From Modestobacter sp. DSM 44400 (GTDB lineage Bacteria; Actinomycetota; Actinomycetes; Mycobacteriales; Geodermatophilaceae), in the NCBI RefSeq assembly GCF_900107175.1, contig NZ_FNOZ01000015.1:1-64000 (forward strand): a stretch of 64,000 bases of DNA, written 5' to 3'. Below are positions 7,574-16,449 of this stretch, piece after piece. Numbering within the stretch: the stretch's first letter is position 1; every line of letters begins with the position of its first letter. The notes under the pieces are model-generated. The model ran no database searches. It had not been told where the DNA came from and saw only the letters and a program-made list of their open reading frames with translations. Position numbers and translations under genes: made by a program.

Positions 7574-8227
7574 ATGACCACTCTCGAAGGCATCACGGAC
7601 ACCGCCGCCGTGGCGGGCCTGAAGGCCGTGGAGGACACCGCCACCGCGACCCTCGTGGCGATCGAACGCGCCTACGAGGCCGCCATGGCCCACGTGGCCG
7701 AACTCGCCACGAACCGCGTGCGGGTCATGGCCCCCTCCGTCGTCGTGGTGCCGCACTCCGTCGTCGCCGCGCCGCCGGCTCCGGTGGTCGAGGTGCCGGT
7801 GGTCGAGGTGCCGGTGGTCGAGGTGCCGGTGGTCGAGGTGCCGGTGGTCGAGGTGCCGGTGGTCGAGGTGCCGGTGGAGGCGCACGTCGAGCACGAGATC
7901 GAGGCCGAGGCTCCGATCGAGGCAGAGATCGAGACCCCGGTCGAGGCGCAGATCGAGATCGAGGTCGAGGCCGCGGCCGACGTCGCTGCGGAGGCGGCCC
8001 CCGAGGTCGCCCCCGAGCCGCGGGTGTCCCCGCTGGTCGAGGCCCTGCAGGCGCTGCAGGGCGTCGAGGTCCGCGCCGAGGTCACCCCGGAGCCGCAGCC
8101 GACCCCGCTCACCGATGTCTTTCCGGTGGTCGAGGTCATCGAGCGCCCCCGCCTGGTCGATGCAGTGTGGATCGCCGGCCGGCACGCCGAGGCCAAGACC
8201 GACCAGATCCCCGTCCAGGCCGCCTGA
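7574..8227 (+). CDS. Acidic protein with VVEVP pentapeptide repeats
   Basis: About 217 residues from ATG 7574, which follows the ribosome-binding site GAAGAGGGG; an in-frame upstream start is less likely. Residues ~1-55 look like an amphipathic alpha-helical region (TTLEGITDTAAVAGLKAVEDTATATL). Then comes PAP followed by six exact VVEVP units, a Glu/Ala-rich stretch with I/E alternation (EHEIEAEAPIEAEIE), and a C-terminal region ending in VWIAGRHAEAKTDQ. It has no signal peptide or transmembrane helix. The alternating Val/Glu/Pro unit could form an extended rod or a binding array. The family is unknown. Confidence 0.65.
   Translation: MTTLEGITDTAAVAGLKAVEDTATATLVAIERAYEAAMAHVAELATNRVRVMAPSVVVVPHSVVAAPPAPVVEVPVVEVPVVEVPVVEVPVVEVPVVEVPVEAHVEHEIEAEAPIEAEIETPVEAQIEIEVEAAADVAAEAAPEVAPEPRVSPLVEALQALQGVEVRAEVTPEPQPTPLTDVFPVVEVIERPRLVDAVWIAGRHAEAKTDQIPVQAA
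7781..7870. repeat. Six exact copies of a 15-bp coding repeat
   Basis: The unit ccggtggtcgaggtg is repeated six times without a mismatch and encodes PVVEV in frame; a partial seventh copy follows at 7871. Identity at the DNA level, not only the protein level, suggests recent slippage or recombination. Confidence 0.95.
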
Positions 8228-8299
8228 CCCAGCGTCACCCGCACGACCCCGACGGCGCAGGAGCGGTTCAACAGCGAGCCGACCACTCCCTCGTTCTGC

Positions 8300-8330
8300 C
8301 GACCCGACGCCTGAGCGGGGCGGCGGGTCG
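8300..8330. terminator. Hairpin between convergent genes
   Basis: Arms cgacccg (8300-8306) and cgggtcg (8324-8330), continued by cgcc/ggcg (8308-8311 with 8319-8322) across one mismatch, enclose a 7-base loop. The hairpin sits exactly between the two convergent stop codons. There is no T-tract, so its efficiency is uncertain. Confidence 0.45.
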
Positions 8331-9353
8331 TCACTCGGGGTCGGGCGTCAGCCGGACGACCATCTTCCCGGTGTTCCCGCCGCGGAGCAGGTCCCGGAAC
8401 GCGTCGACCGCGCCGTCCAAACCCTCGACGACGGTCTCCCGCGCGACCAGCGACCCGTCCCGCAGCCAGCCCGACACGGTCTCGACGAACTCCGGCTGCA
8501 GGTCCGCGTGGTCGCCGACCAGGAACCCGCGCAGCGTGAGCCGCTTGCCCACGAGCAGGAACATGTTCCTCGGCCCCGGCGGCGCGCTCACCGCGTTGTA
8601 GCTGGAGATGGCCCCGCACACGGCCGCCCGCCCGTGCAGGTTGAACGCGGCGATGGCCGCCTCCAGGTGCTCGCCGCCGACGTTGTCGAAGAACACGTCG
8701 ATGCCCTCGGGCGCCGCCGCGGCGAGCAGGTCGGCCACCGCGCCGTCGTGGTAGTCGAAGGCGGCGGAGAAGCCGAGCTCGTCGCCCAGCCAGCGCACCT
8801 TCTCCGGCGTCCCGGCGCTGCCCACGACCCGCGACGCCCCGCGCAAACGGGCGAACTGCCCGACCAGGCTGCCCACCGCGCCCGCGGCGCCGGACACGAA
8901 AACCGCGTCGCCAGGGGAGAACGCCGCGACCCGGAACAGCCCGGCCCAGGCGGTCAGCCCGGGCATGCCCAGCACGCCGAGGTACAGCGAGAGCGGGAGC
9001 CCCGGCAGCGGTTCGACCACGGACACGTGCCCGGCGTCCAGGACGGCGACGTCCCGCCAGCCCATCCCGTGCAGCACGAGCGCGCCCTCGGGCACCGCGT
9101 CGGAGCGGGAGGCGATCACCTGCCCCACGGTTCCGCCCTGCATCGTCTCGCCGAGCTCCCAGCTCGGGGCATAGGACTTCGTGGCGTTCATCCGCCCACG
9201 CATGTACGGGTCGACCGACATCGCGATGGTGCGCACGACGACCTCGCCCGGTCCGGGGTCGGGGCGCTCGGCCTCGACCGGCCGGAAGTCGTCGGCCACC
9301 GGTTTGCCGTGCGGACGGCGGACCAGCTGCCACTCCCGCGTCGCGATGCTCAC
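8331..9353 (-). CDS. NADP-dependent MDR-family oxidoreductase (CurA/LTB4DH type)
   Basis: A 340-residue zinc-free medium-chain dehydrogenase/reductase. The N-terminal fragment VRTIAMSVDPYMRGRMN is characteristic of the leukotriene-B4 dehydrogenase/curcumin-reductase group. The Rossmann motif is SGAAGAVGSLVGQ (~155-167), and the C-terminal half has FDNVGGEHLEAAI and LRGFLVGDH. These enzymes reduce activated double bonds of enals and enones with NADPH. The ATG overlaps the stop of the upstream SDR gene (ATGA, 9350-9353), so the two are co-translated and may act in sequence. The physiological substrate is unknown. Confidence 0.85.
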   Translation of the reverse strand: MSIATREWQLVRRPHGKPVADDFRPVEAERPDPGPGEVVVRTIAMSVDPYMRGRMNATKSYAPSWELGETMQGGTVGQVIASRSDAVPEGALVLHGMGWRDVAVLDAGHVSVVEPLPGLPLSLYLGVLGMPGLTAWAGLFRVAAFSPGDAVFVSGAAGAVGSLVGQFARLRGASRVVGSAGTPEKVRWLGDELGFSAAFDYHDGAVADLLAAAAPEGIDVFFDNVGGEHLEAAIAAFNLHGRAAVCGAISSYNAVSAPPGPRNMFLLVGKRLTLRGFLVGDHADLQPEFVETVSGWLRDGSLVARETVVEGLDGAVDAFRDLLRGGNTGKMVVRLTPDPE

Positions 9354-10126
9354 CGTGGAAAGTCCGGCTCGTTGCGGGGCACGACGAACACCTCGGGCAC
9401 GAAGCTGGTGGGCGGCATGGTCACCATGGTCAGCACCATGGCGGCGACGTCGGTCGGCGGCATCATCCGGTGCCCGGGGATGCCCCAGCGCTCCATCATC
9501 GGGGTGTCCATCGCCGCCGGTACGATGCTGTGCACCCGGGCCGGGAAGGGCGTCTCGGCGCCGTCGGCGTCCACGGTCGCCTTCTCCCGCAGCTCCCGCT
9601 GGATGCAGCGGGTGGCGCTCCGGAAAGCCGCCTTCGAGCTGTTGTAGGCGATCGCACCGCTGCCCGAGGTCACCGCCGACAGCGACGTCACGTGGACGAC
9701 GTCGGCCAGCGTGCCGGCCGGCCGGTGCTGCACCACCTTGAGGAACTCGCTGGTCAGGAAGACCGGCCCCTCGCAGTTCACCGCGTGCACCTGCCGGTAG
9801 TCGGCGAGGTCGATGTCGGTGACGTAGCCCGGACGGTCGATGCCGGCCACGTTGACCAGCAGGTCGAAGGCGTCGCCGTGCCGGTCGAACAGGTCGGCGA
9901 CCACCCGGCGGCGGGCCTCGTCATCGGTCACGTCCAGCTCGACCACCTCGGCCGTGCCGCCGGCGGCGGCGACCTCCTCGGCGGTCCGCTTGGCGCCCAC
10001 GGTGTCCACGTCACCAAGGGCCACGGTGGCGCCGGCGGCCGCCAGCGTCGTGGCCACCGCCCGCCCCAGCCCGCTCGCCGCCCCGGTCACCAGGGCCACC
10101 CGGCCCGCCAGTCCGTCCGTCGTCAT
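9350..10126 (-). CDS. Short-chain dehydrogenase/reductase
   Basis: About 258 residues from ATG 10126, with GAGGAG about eight bases upstream. The cofactor motif [13 protein letters not shown] and the downstream acidic GDVDTVG suggest NAD(H) preference. NVAGIDRP is present. The expected catalytic Ser-Tyr-Lys falls in the VTSLSA and AYNSSKAA segments, giving a Tyr-x3-Lys pattern. It forms a two-gene operon with the downstream MDR oxidoreductase (4-base overlap). The substrate cannot be assigned. Confidence 0.85.
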   Translation of the reverse strand: MTTDGLAGRVALVTGAASGLGRAVATTLAAAGATVALGDVDTVGAKRTAEEVAAAGGTAEVVELDVTDDEARRRVVADLFDRHGDAFDLLVNVAGIDRPGYVTDIDLADYRQVHAVNCEGPVFLTSEFLKVVQHRPAGTLADVVHVTSLSAVTSGSGAIAYNSSKAAFRSATRCIQRELREKATVDADGAETPFPARVHSIVPAAMDTPMMERWGIPGHRMMPPTDVAAMVLTMVTMPPTSFVPEVFVVPRNEPDFPR

Positions 10127-10215
10127 CTGCTGCGCTCCTCTTCGGTGCACGTGAGCCGAAGTGGCCACAATGGCCGACCCGGTCGTGGGTTGCAGGACGG
10201 ACCTACGCTGGGGGC

Positions 10216-10869
10216 ATGTTCTTCTCCCGCGCCAAGACCCAGCCGGTCACCGCGGACGACGCCCTGACCGGCCGTTCCGAGCCGCTCCCGGCCATCCCCG
10301 AGGTGCACGCCGTGAACGGCAACCGCATCCGGCCGCCCTTCCCCGAGGGCATGCAGACCGCCGTCTTCGGCGCGGGTTGCTTCTGGGGGGTCGAGAAGGT
10401 GTTCTGGGAGACCCCGGGCGTCTATTCGACCGCGGCCGGCTACGCCGGTGGCTTCACCCCGAACCCCACGTACGACGAGGTCTGCTCGGCGCGCACCGGG
10501 CACACCGAGGCCGTGCTGGTGGTCTTCGACCCGGCGGTTCTCTCCTACGAACGCCTGCTGAAGGAGTTCTGGGAGGAGCACAACCCGACCCAGGGCATGC
10601 GCCAGGGCAACGACGTCGGCACCCAGTACCGCTCGGCGATCTACACGCAGGGCCCGGACCAGGAGGCGGCGGCCAAGGTCAGCCGGGACCTGTTCCAGGA
10701 GCGCCTGACCGCCGCCCGTTACGGCGAGATCACCACTGAGATCGCCCCGCTCGGGAACTTCTTCTACGCCGAGGGCTACCACCAGCAGTACCTGTACAAG
10801 GAGCCGAACGGCTACTGCCCGGTGAACTCGACCGGCGTCGCCTGCCCGGTGGGCCTCCCCGGCGTCTGA
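10216..10869 (+). CDS. msrA: Peptide methionine (S)-S-oxide reductase MsrA
   Basis: A 217-residue MsrA. The active-site [11 protein letters not shown] (~54-64) contains the nucleophilic Cys, and [35 protein letters not shown] and YHQQYL are all family hallmarks. The C-terminal tail ([15 protein letters not shown]) carries extra Cys residues usable for resolving the disulfide. It repairs oxidised methionine in the cytoplasm with thioredoxin as reductant. It is transcribed divergently from the SDR/MDR pair. Confidence 0.95.
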   Translation: MFFSRAKTQPVTADDALTGRSEPLPAIPEVHAVNGNRIRPPFPEGMQTAVFGAGCFWGVEKVFWETPGVYSTAAGYAGGFTPNPTYDEVCSARTGHTEAVLVVFDPAVLSYERLLKEFWEEHNPTQGMRQGNDVGTQYRSAIYTQGPDQEAAAKVSRDLFQERLTAARYGEITTEIAPLGNFFYAEGYHQQYLYKEPNGYCPVNSTGVACPVGLPGV

Positions 10870-10949
10870 AGAAGGACCCCTGCCCCCACCACTCGCAGGC
10901 TCGTGGCGGGTCCCTGCAGGGGGCCGCCCACCAGTCGAGGAGGCCTGAG

Positions 10950-11867
<918 letters not shown>

Positions 11868-11898
11868 GGGCCGGCCACCGGTAGGGCATCGTGGGGGC

Positions 11899-13032
11899 GT
11901 GCTCCCCTCCGGCCCCGCGGCAGACCTGTTCGACCTCCTCCGCCGCGAGCCCGACGTCGAGGCGCCGGACCTGGTCGCCGTCGACGCCACCGACCGGCTC
12001 CTCCTGGACGAGGCCGCCGGGGCGCTGGCCGTCGACGGCGACCGGGTGGCCGTGGTCGACGACTCGCACGGTGCGCTGACCCTGGGCGCGGTCGTGCTGC
12101 ACGGGGCGGTCGACGTCCGGGTGCACCAGGACCTGCTGGTCGGCGAACTGGCGCTGGGGGCGAACGCCGCGCGACTGGAGCGGACCGGTTCGTACCGCTC
12201 CCTCCCGCTGGCGCCCGAACTGGTGCAGGGCGCCCGGGTGGTGCTGGCCAAGGCGCCCAAGAGCCTGGACGGGCTGCGTGAGCTCGCCGAGGTCGTGGCC
12301 GCGGACGCCGACCCGGCCGTCACCCTCTACGTCGGCGGCCGGCTCAAGCACATGACCCGCGCGATGAACGACGTCCTCGGCGACTGCTTCACCGACGTGT
12401 CCGCGACGCTGGCCCGGCAGAAGTCGCGGGTGCTGGTCGCCCGCGGCCCCCGACCGGTCACCCCGTCGTTCCCGCGCTGCCGGGAGCACGCCGACCTCGG
12501 CGTCACCCTGTGCGCCCACGGGGCTGCATTCGCCGGCGCGAAGGTCGCCCGCGGCACCCGGGCCCTGCTCGCCGCGCTGCCGCAGGCCGCCCCGGACGCG
12601 ACCTCGGCGGTCGACCTGAGCTGCGGCACCGGGCTGCTCGCCGTCGCCCTGGCCACCGCCCGCCCCGGGCTGACCGTGCTGGCCACCGACCAGTCGGCCG
12701 CGGCTGTCGCCTCGGCACGGGCGACGCTGGCCGCCAATGGCCTCGGGAACCGCGTCCGGGTAAGTCGGGACGACGCCGCGGCCGGCGTCCCCGACGCCAG
12801 TGTGGACCTGGTCGTCTGCAACCCGCCGTTCCACCTCGGCGTCGCTGTGCACACCGGCGTGGCAGAGCGGCTGTTCGCCGCCGCGGCCCGGGTGCTGCGC
12901 CCGGGCGGGGAGTTCTGGTGCGTCTACAACTCCCACCTGCCGCACCGCGACACCCTGCGCCGGCTGATCGGGCCCACCCGCCAGGTCTCCCGCGACCCGG
13001 TCTTCACCGTGGCGGTGTCCACCCGGCGGTGA
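11899..13032 (+). CDS. RsmC/RlmG-like class I rRNA methyltransferase
   Basis: A 377-residue protein from GTG 11899. The N-terminal half is a degenerate methyltransferase-like domain (residues ~1-190), as in RsmC and RlmG. The C-terminal half is the active domain: VDLSCGTGLLAVALA (~232-246), an acidic strand end at ATDQSAA, and VVCNPPFHLG, the NPPF motif of N-methyltransferases acting on guanine N2. In the known families the product is N2-methylguanosine in 16S or 23S rRNA. Which rRNA is modified here cannot be decided. It follows the dehalogenase gene by 31 bases. Confidence 0.8.
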   Translation: MLPSGPAADLFDLLRREPDVEAPDLVAVDATDRLLLDEAAGALAVDGDRVAVVDDSHGALTLGAVVLHGAVDVRVHQDLLVGELALGANAARLERTGSYRSLPLAPELVQGARVVLAKAPKSLDGLRELAEVVAADADPAVTLYVGGRLKHMTRAMNDVLGDCFTDVSATLARQKSRVLVARGPRPVTPSFPRCREHADLGVTLCAHGAAFAGAKVARGTRALLAALPQAAPDATSAVDLSCGTGLLAVALATARPGLTVLATDQSAAAVASARATLAANGLGNRVRVSRDDAAAGVPDASVDLVVCNPPFHLGVAVHTGVAERLFAAAARVLRPGGEFWCVYNSHLPHRDTLRRLIGPTRQVSRDPVFTVAVSTRR

Positions 13033-13086
13033 CCGGGGTCCTCCGACCCTGGTCGTCGTTCCCGCCGCGGTGCATCGTCGCCCGGC

Positions 13087-14172
13087 ATGACGACCCCGGC
13101 CGGTCCCGGGCCGGCGGACCTCCCCGACCGGCTGCTGGCGGCGCTGCTGGGCGCCCAGGAGGTGGCCGCGGTCGCCCTCGGGGCCCGCCTCGGCTGGTAC
13201 GGCTGCCTGGCCGAGGCCGGTCCGGCGACCGCCGCAGAGCTGGCCGGGCGCTCGGGGACCGACGCCCGCTACGCCCGCGAGTGGCTGGAGCACCAGGCGG
13301 TCTCGGGCTACCTGGCGGTGGACGACGTGTCCGCCGCCCCCGACGACCGGCGGTACCACCTGCCCGCCGCGCACCGGGGCGTGCTCGTCGACGAACTGGA
13401 TCCTGCCCACATGACGCCGCTCGCCACGCTGACCGCCACCCTGGTGGGCGCGGTGCCCGAGCTGACCGAGGTCTACCGGGGCCGGCGCACCCTGTCCTGG
13501 GCCGACCTCGGCGACGACGTCCGGGAGGCGCAGGCGGCGGCGAACCGGCCGCTGTTCCTCGGTGCGCTGGTCGACGAGCTGCTGCCCGCCGTCCCCGGGC
13601 TGGACGCCGCATTGACCGCCGGCGGCCGGGTGGCCGACGTCGGATGCGGCTACGGCTGGTCCTCGATCGGCATCGCCCGCCGGTGGCCGGCCGCGCGGGT
13701 GGACGGCTTCGACGTCGACGGGCCCTCGGTCGAGCGGGCGCGGGCACACGCGGCGGACGCCGGGGTGGCCCAGCGGGTCACCGTCAGCACCGACGACGTC
13801 CGGCGGCTCGGCCGGGACGGCGAGTACGACCTGGTGACGGCGTTCGAGTGCGTGCACGACCTGGCCGATCCGGTCGCGGTCCTCGCCGCGATGCGCCGGC
13901 TGTCGCGACCGGGCGGGGTGGTGCTCGTGCTGGACGAGGCCGTGGCCGAGGAGTTCACGGTGCCCGGCAGCGACATCGACCGGTTGATGTACGGCTACAG
14001 CGTGCTGTGCTGCCTGCCCGACGGGCGGTCCAGCGAGCCGTCGGCGGCGACCGGCACCGTTCTGCGGCCGGCGACCCTGCGGGCCTACGCCCGGCAGGCC
14101 GGCTTCGCCGACGTCGAGGTGGTGCCGGTGGACGCCGGCTTCTTCCGGCTCTACCGGCTGGTCACCGGCTGA
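13087..14172 (+). CDS. SAM-dependent methyltransferase with winged-helix N-terminus
   Basis: A 361-residue protein. Residues ~10-100 look like the winged-helix dimerisation domain seen in O-methyltransferase-like proteins (LGWYGCLAEAGPATAAELAGRSGTDARY). The catalytic domain has VADVGCGYGWSSIGIA (~182-197), DGFDVDGPSVERA, and AFECVHDLADPVAVL. It resembles uncharacterised mycobacterial Rv1405c-type methyltransferases more than a defined pathway enzyme. It starts 54 bases after the RsmC-like gene on the same strand, but the reaction and substrate are not inferable. Confidence 0.75.
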   Translation: MTTPAGPGPADLPDRLLAALLGAQEVAAVALGARLGWYGCLAEAGPATAAELAGRSGTDARYAREWLEHQAVSGYLAVDDVSAAPDDRRYHLPAAHRGVLVDELDPAHMTPLATLTATLVGAVPELTEVYRGRRTLSWADLGDDVREAQAAANRPLFLGALVDELLPAVPGLDAALTAGGRVADVGCGYGWSSIGIARRWPAARVDGFDVDGPSVERARAHAADAGVAQRVTVSTDDVRRLGRDGEYDLVTAFECVHDLADPVAVLAAMRRLSRPGGVVLVLDEAVAEEFTVPGSDIDRLMYGYSVLCCLPDGRSSEPSAATGTVLRPATLRAYARQAGFADVEVVPVDAGFFRLYRLVTG

Positions 14173-14299
14173 GGGGCCGAGCTCGCGGCCGGAACAGGAC
14201 AGTCCGCGCACTCTGCAGCGGGTCGGCCGGATGGCCGGGCCGGGCACCGCCGCGGGTCAGTGCCCCGGGCCGCCCCGCCGGTTGACGAGCGGCGGCAGG

Positions 14300-14612
14300 G
14301 TCGACCGGTGAGGTCGTCGGCGATCAGCACGTACGCGCCAGTCAGGTCCACCCGGTCGAGGTTCGGCGGCAGCATCACCGGCAGGTCCAGCCGCTCGTCG
14401 ACGTCGGTGTAGAGCTCCACGTTCATCACGCAGAGGTTCTTCACATCCAGCGCGTAGCCCAGCGGCCGCCCAGGAACAGGCCGCCGCGGGCGATGGAGAG
14501 GATCGGGTCGGGCTCGAACCCGTCGTCGGCGACCCGCTAGGCCAGCTCACGGGCCGCCCGGCCGACGTCCTCGTAGGTCAGCGTCTCGCGCTCGGGGGCC
14601 GCGCTGCTGATC
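14300..14612 (-). pseudogene. Phosphoribosyltransferase remnant
   Basis: Reading leftwards from ~14612, the phosphoribosyltransferase N-terminus ETLTYEDVGRAARELA is followed by an in-frame TAG (14537-14539), then RVADDGFEPDPILSIARGG. A single-base loss near 14461-14464 shifts the frame, after which the protein resumes as LGYALDVKNLCVMNVELYTDVD and VLIADD. The family would continue into the PRPP-binding loop (VDDVADTG-like), but the sequence turns to noise there, so the C-terminal half is lost. No good start codon is left. It lies directly after uricase on the same strand. Intact homologues belong to purine salvage, which makes loss beside a urate-degradation cluster notable. Confidence 0.75.
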
Positions 14613-15518
14613 TCAGCAGAAGCCAGGCGTGCCCAGCCAGGCGACCTCCGCCGGCGGGACGTCGTCGCGCAGCGCGCTGCCCTCGATCAGGCCGTAGGGC
14701 CGGTCGGCGGCGTGGTAGACCACCGCGCCCGGGCCGTCGAGGTCGTTGTCCAACCCGAACGCGGACAGGTCCGCCAGGTTGTGGTGCCTGTTCGGCATCG
14801 ACATCCGCACCTCGGCGACCTGGGGATGCGCCTTCAGCACCGCCTCGCCCATCGCGTACAGCGACTGCTGCAGCGCCAGGGAGTGGGTGCCGGCGAAGGT
14901 CTCCAGCAGCGTCGTCCGGACGCCGGCGAACAGTGCGTCGAAGTCCAGCTCCGTGCCGGTGTACCGCCAGCGGGCGGTCACCGCGGTGGCCAGGATCCGG
15001 TCCCGGGTCTCCGGCAGGGTCGTGTAGCGGTCGCGGGGGTAGCCCCAGAACTCCGAGCTGGTGGTCTTGAGGACGACGAGGTCGGTCAGCCCGGCGAGCA
15101 CGTGCAGCTGGTCGCCGTCCGCCGTGACCACCGCCGTCCGGACCTCACCGCCGGCCCGGGAGAAGGCGTGGTCGTGCGGCTGCCCGCCGACGGCGATCCG
15201 GTCCCAGCCGTAGGACTCCACGGCCACCCGGGCGCCGCTGATCCACTCGTAGGCACCGGCGAAGTGCCGGGCCAGCCGCAGCGCGAAGGCGTCGGGGGAG
15301 CCGACGCCGTCCCGGGCGAAGGCGAAGACGGTGTTCTTCTGCGTGTCGGTGGTGAGCACGTGGGCGTTGTCGCCGGCGGTGTGTGCCGCGGCGAAGTCAC
15401 CGCGCAGGGCGCAGGAGACGTTGAGGTCGACCAGCGAGTGGCGGGGGGTCGACCGGTCGACCGCGACGACACGGACCTCGGCCTTCCCGTACTGGTGGGG
15501 TCCGAGCACGATCGCCAT
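14613..15518 (-). CDS. pucL: Urate oxidase (uricase)
   Basis: About 301 residues from ATG 15518. Cofactor-free uricase features: LGPHQYGKAEVRVV at the start, TTDTQKNTVFAFA (the TD(T/N)xKNT substrate-binding motif), KTTSSEFWGYPRDRYTTL mid-protein, and SMPNRHHNLADLSAFGLDN near the C-terminus. It oxidises urate to 5-hydroxyisourate with O2, releasing H2O2. A gap of 93 bases separates it from the HIU hydrolase gene, which acts on its product. The three enzymes run in the same direction as an operon. The usual peroxisomal C-terminal signal is absent, as expected in a bacterium. Confidence 0.95.
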   Translation of the reverse strand: MAIVLGPHQYGKAEVRVVAVDRSTPRHSLVDLNVSCALRGDFAAAHTAGDNAHVLTTDTQKNTVFAFARDGVGSPDAFALRLARHFAGAYEWISGARVAVESYGWDRIAVGGQPHDHAFSRAGGEVRTAVVTADGDQLHVLAGLTDLVVLKTTSSEFWGYPRDRYTTLPETRDRILATAVTARWRYTGTELDFDALFAGVRTTLLETFAGTHSLALQQSLYAMGEAVLKAHPQVAEVRMSMPNRHHNLADLSAFGLDNDLDGPGAVVYHAADRPYGLIEGSALRDDVPPAEVAWLGTPGFC

Positions 15519-15611
15519 GACGGTGACCTTCCGATCGACGTTGCCGGGATGTTGCAAAAGGACTTCCTCCTGGCTCCCGTCGCACGCTCGGGAAGGCCCT
15601 GGAGGGGGCCG

Positions 15612-15929
15612 TCAGCTGCCCCGGTAGGTGGAGTAGGCGAACGGGGAGAGCAGCAGCGGAACGTGGTGGTGCTCAGCGGGTCCCCGGACGGCGAAGGTCA
15701 GCACGACCTCCGGGTAGAACGTCTCGCGCCCCTGGCCGGTGAACCACTCGCCGGTGCCGAACACCAGCCGGTGCGCGCCCGTGCCGGTGGCGCCCTCGGC
15801 CAGCCGGCAGCGCCCGTCGGCGTCGGTCGCCCCGGAGGCGAGCAGCTCGTCCCCGGCGAACAACGCGACGGCCACACCGGCCGCCGGCCGGCCGGTCACC
15901 GAGTCCAGCACGTGCGTGGAGACGCTCAT
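15612..15929 (-). CDS. uraH: 5-hydroxyisourate hydrolase (transthyretin-like)
   Basis: A complete 105-residue TTR-like protein from ATG 15929. The N-terminal block STHVLDSVTGRPAAGV, the central RLVFGTGEWF, and the exact C-terminal tetrapeptide YRGS are diagnostic of HIU hydrolase rather than vertebrate transthyretin. It converts 5-hydroxyisourate to OHCU, the second step of urate breakdown. Its ATG overlaps the OHCU decarboxylase stop (ATGA, 15926-15929). Confidence 0.95.
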   Translation of the reverse strand: MSVSTHVLDSVTGRPAAGVAVALFAGDELLASGATDADGRCRLAEGATGTGAHRLVFGTGEWFTGQGRETFYPEVVLTFAVRGPAEHHHVPLLLSPFAYSTYRGS

Positions 15930-16429
15930 GACACGAACTGTCGCACCCGCAGGCCGGTGATCTGCGCCAGCTGCTCGGTCACCTCGGCCCGCTCGTCGTC
16001 GGGGGAGTTCCCCAGCCGGCGGTGCAGCTCGGCGAGCATCTCCGCCGCCGAGCGGCCGGCGGCCCGGATGAGGAAGACGTGGTCGAAACGCTCCTCGTAG
16101 GCGCGGTTGCCGCCCACGATCGCCGCGCGGTCGCCGTCGCCGGCCGTGCCCATCGCGCTCTGCTCGCGCCGGGACGCCGCCGCCTCCGCCGAGGTGCCCT
16201 CCACCCGATCGCCGATCCGCGGGTGGGCGGCCAGCGCCGCGGCAACCTCCTCCCACGGAAGTGCGCGGCTCACCTCCTCGGCCCGGGCGACCAGCTCGTC
16301 GGCGTCCGGATAGGGCCGGCCGGCGGCGACGCGGGGGGCGAAGGACGGCGCGGCGTTGCAGGCGCGCAGCCGCTCCTCGGCCCGCTCGGCCGGCTCGGTG
16401 TTGAAGCGGTCCAGCTCGGGATCGGGCAC
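15926..16429 (-). CDS. uraD: OHCU decarboxylase
   Basis: A 167-residue protein. AAHPRIGD (~67-74) carries the catalytic His, SRREQSAM contains the substrate-binding Glu/Gln pair, and NRAYEERFDHVFLIRAAGRSAAEML is the family core. It makes S-allantoin from 2-oxo-4-hydroxy-4-carboxy-5-ureidoimidazoline, completing the uricase pathway. It is first in the minus-strand operon uraD-uraH-uricase, with a 4-base overlap to uraH. It is divergent from the DUF6986 gene with only 20 bases between starts, so the promoters overlap. Confidence 0.95.
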   Translation of the reverse strand: MPDPELDRFNTEPAERAEERLRACNAAPSFAPRVAAGRPYPDADELVARAEEVSRALPWEEVAAALAAHPRIGDRVEGTSAEAAASRREQSAMGTAGDGDRAAIVGGNRAYEERFDHVFLIRAAGRSAAEMLAELHRRLGNSPDDERAEVTEQLAQITGLRVRQFVS

Positions 16430-16449
16430 GGCTGAGAGAATGCCAGGCC

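Noticed and set aside
7781-7870. Regular 15-bp repeats as a possible CRISPR or minisatellite outside a gene
   Set aside because: No spacers exist between units and the frame is preserved in an ORF with a good ribosome site.
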